From Chara braunii (taxonomy: Eukaryota; Streptophyta; Charophyceae; Charales; Characeae): a DNA stretch of 29,756 bases. Where the stretch lies: contig BFEA01000280.1 in assembly GCA_003427395.1 (NCBI GenBank), positions 1,043,212 to 1,072,967 on the forward strand, in the 5' to 3' direction. Both the position numbers and the translations under genes were made by a program. The notes under the pieces are model-generated. The model was not told the DNA's origin, made no database searches, and saw nothing but the letters and a program-made list of their open reading frames with translations. Every line of letters begins with the position of its first letter. Within the stretch, counting starts at the first letter, position 1. Shown here in pieces: positions 29,726-29,756 of this stretch.

Positions 29726-29756
29726 TTTTTTTTTTTTTTAACAAGTAATAATGCCG

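Larger units (their letters stand above)
25743..29756 (-). mobile_element. E2 5' LTR, partial (runs off the window)
   Basis: It begins at TGTCGAGCGC next to the PBS and matches the 3' LTR from 25872 to the window end. By comparison with the 3' LTR about 0.94 kb more is expected, giving an LTR of about 4.95 kb. It contains the conserved R/U5-like module (25890-26260), the 38-bp minisatellite, a hairpin-dense zone with better-paired stems than the other copy, and a five-unit 70-bp array. No gene was found. Confidence 0.8.

Overview
The window looks like repeat-filled intergenic DNA from a plant nuclear genome. Three things point to a plant: Ty3/Gypsy-type LTR elements whose primer binding sites match the 3' end of plant tRNA-Asp; a 47-bp antisense fragment with the plant form of the U6 snRNA 3' half; and large palindrome-rich LTRs with AT microsatellites. 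I see no convincing host gene, rRNA or tRNA gene. The species cannot be named from the sequence.

Layout. (1) 1-9726 is element E1 on the minus strand: the end of its 3' LTR (1-1020), a pol-less internal region (1021-6238) with a broken gag (4504-3410) and a four-unit tandem array, a tRNA-Asp PBS (6236-6218), and a 3.49-kb 5' LTR (6239-9726). (2) 9727-10352 is the end of a related LTR in the opposite orientation (E3), cut exactly at the edge of E1, so E1 is nested in it. (3) 10353-13745 is a patchwork of unassigned repeats: a CGTACG-rich cluster, a 0.27-kb direct repeat pair, and C/T-rich tracts. (4) 13746-17775 is a 2.0-kb tandem duplication; each copy carries a MITE-like inverted-repeat element and a degenerate ORF. 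(5) 18166-29756 is element E2 on the minus strand: a 3' LTR of about 5 kb (18166-23151, left end lost), a 2.6-kb internal region with a stop-broken gag (25436-24744) and a tRNA-Asp PBS (25740-25722), and a 5' LTR (25743 onward) that runs off the window.

E1 and E2 are homologous in LTR ends, PBS, polypurine tract and gag, and neither shows protease, RT, RNase H or integrase. They look like non-autonomous large-LTR derivatives (LARD/TR-GAG type) that would depend on enzymes from a partner element. The most unusual signals are: a hairpin with an invariant GGGA (GNRA) loop beside the polypurine tract, whose stem changes by compensatory substitutions between E1 and E2; a poly(A)-tailed, tRNA/U6-like composite retroposon inside the E2 LTR; and a kilobase of consecutive perfect hairpins in the E2 LTR. 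Percent identities and homologies were judged by eye and not computed.
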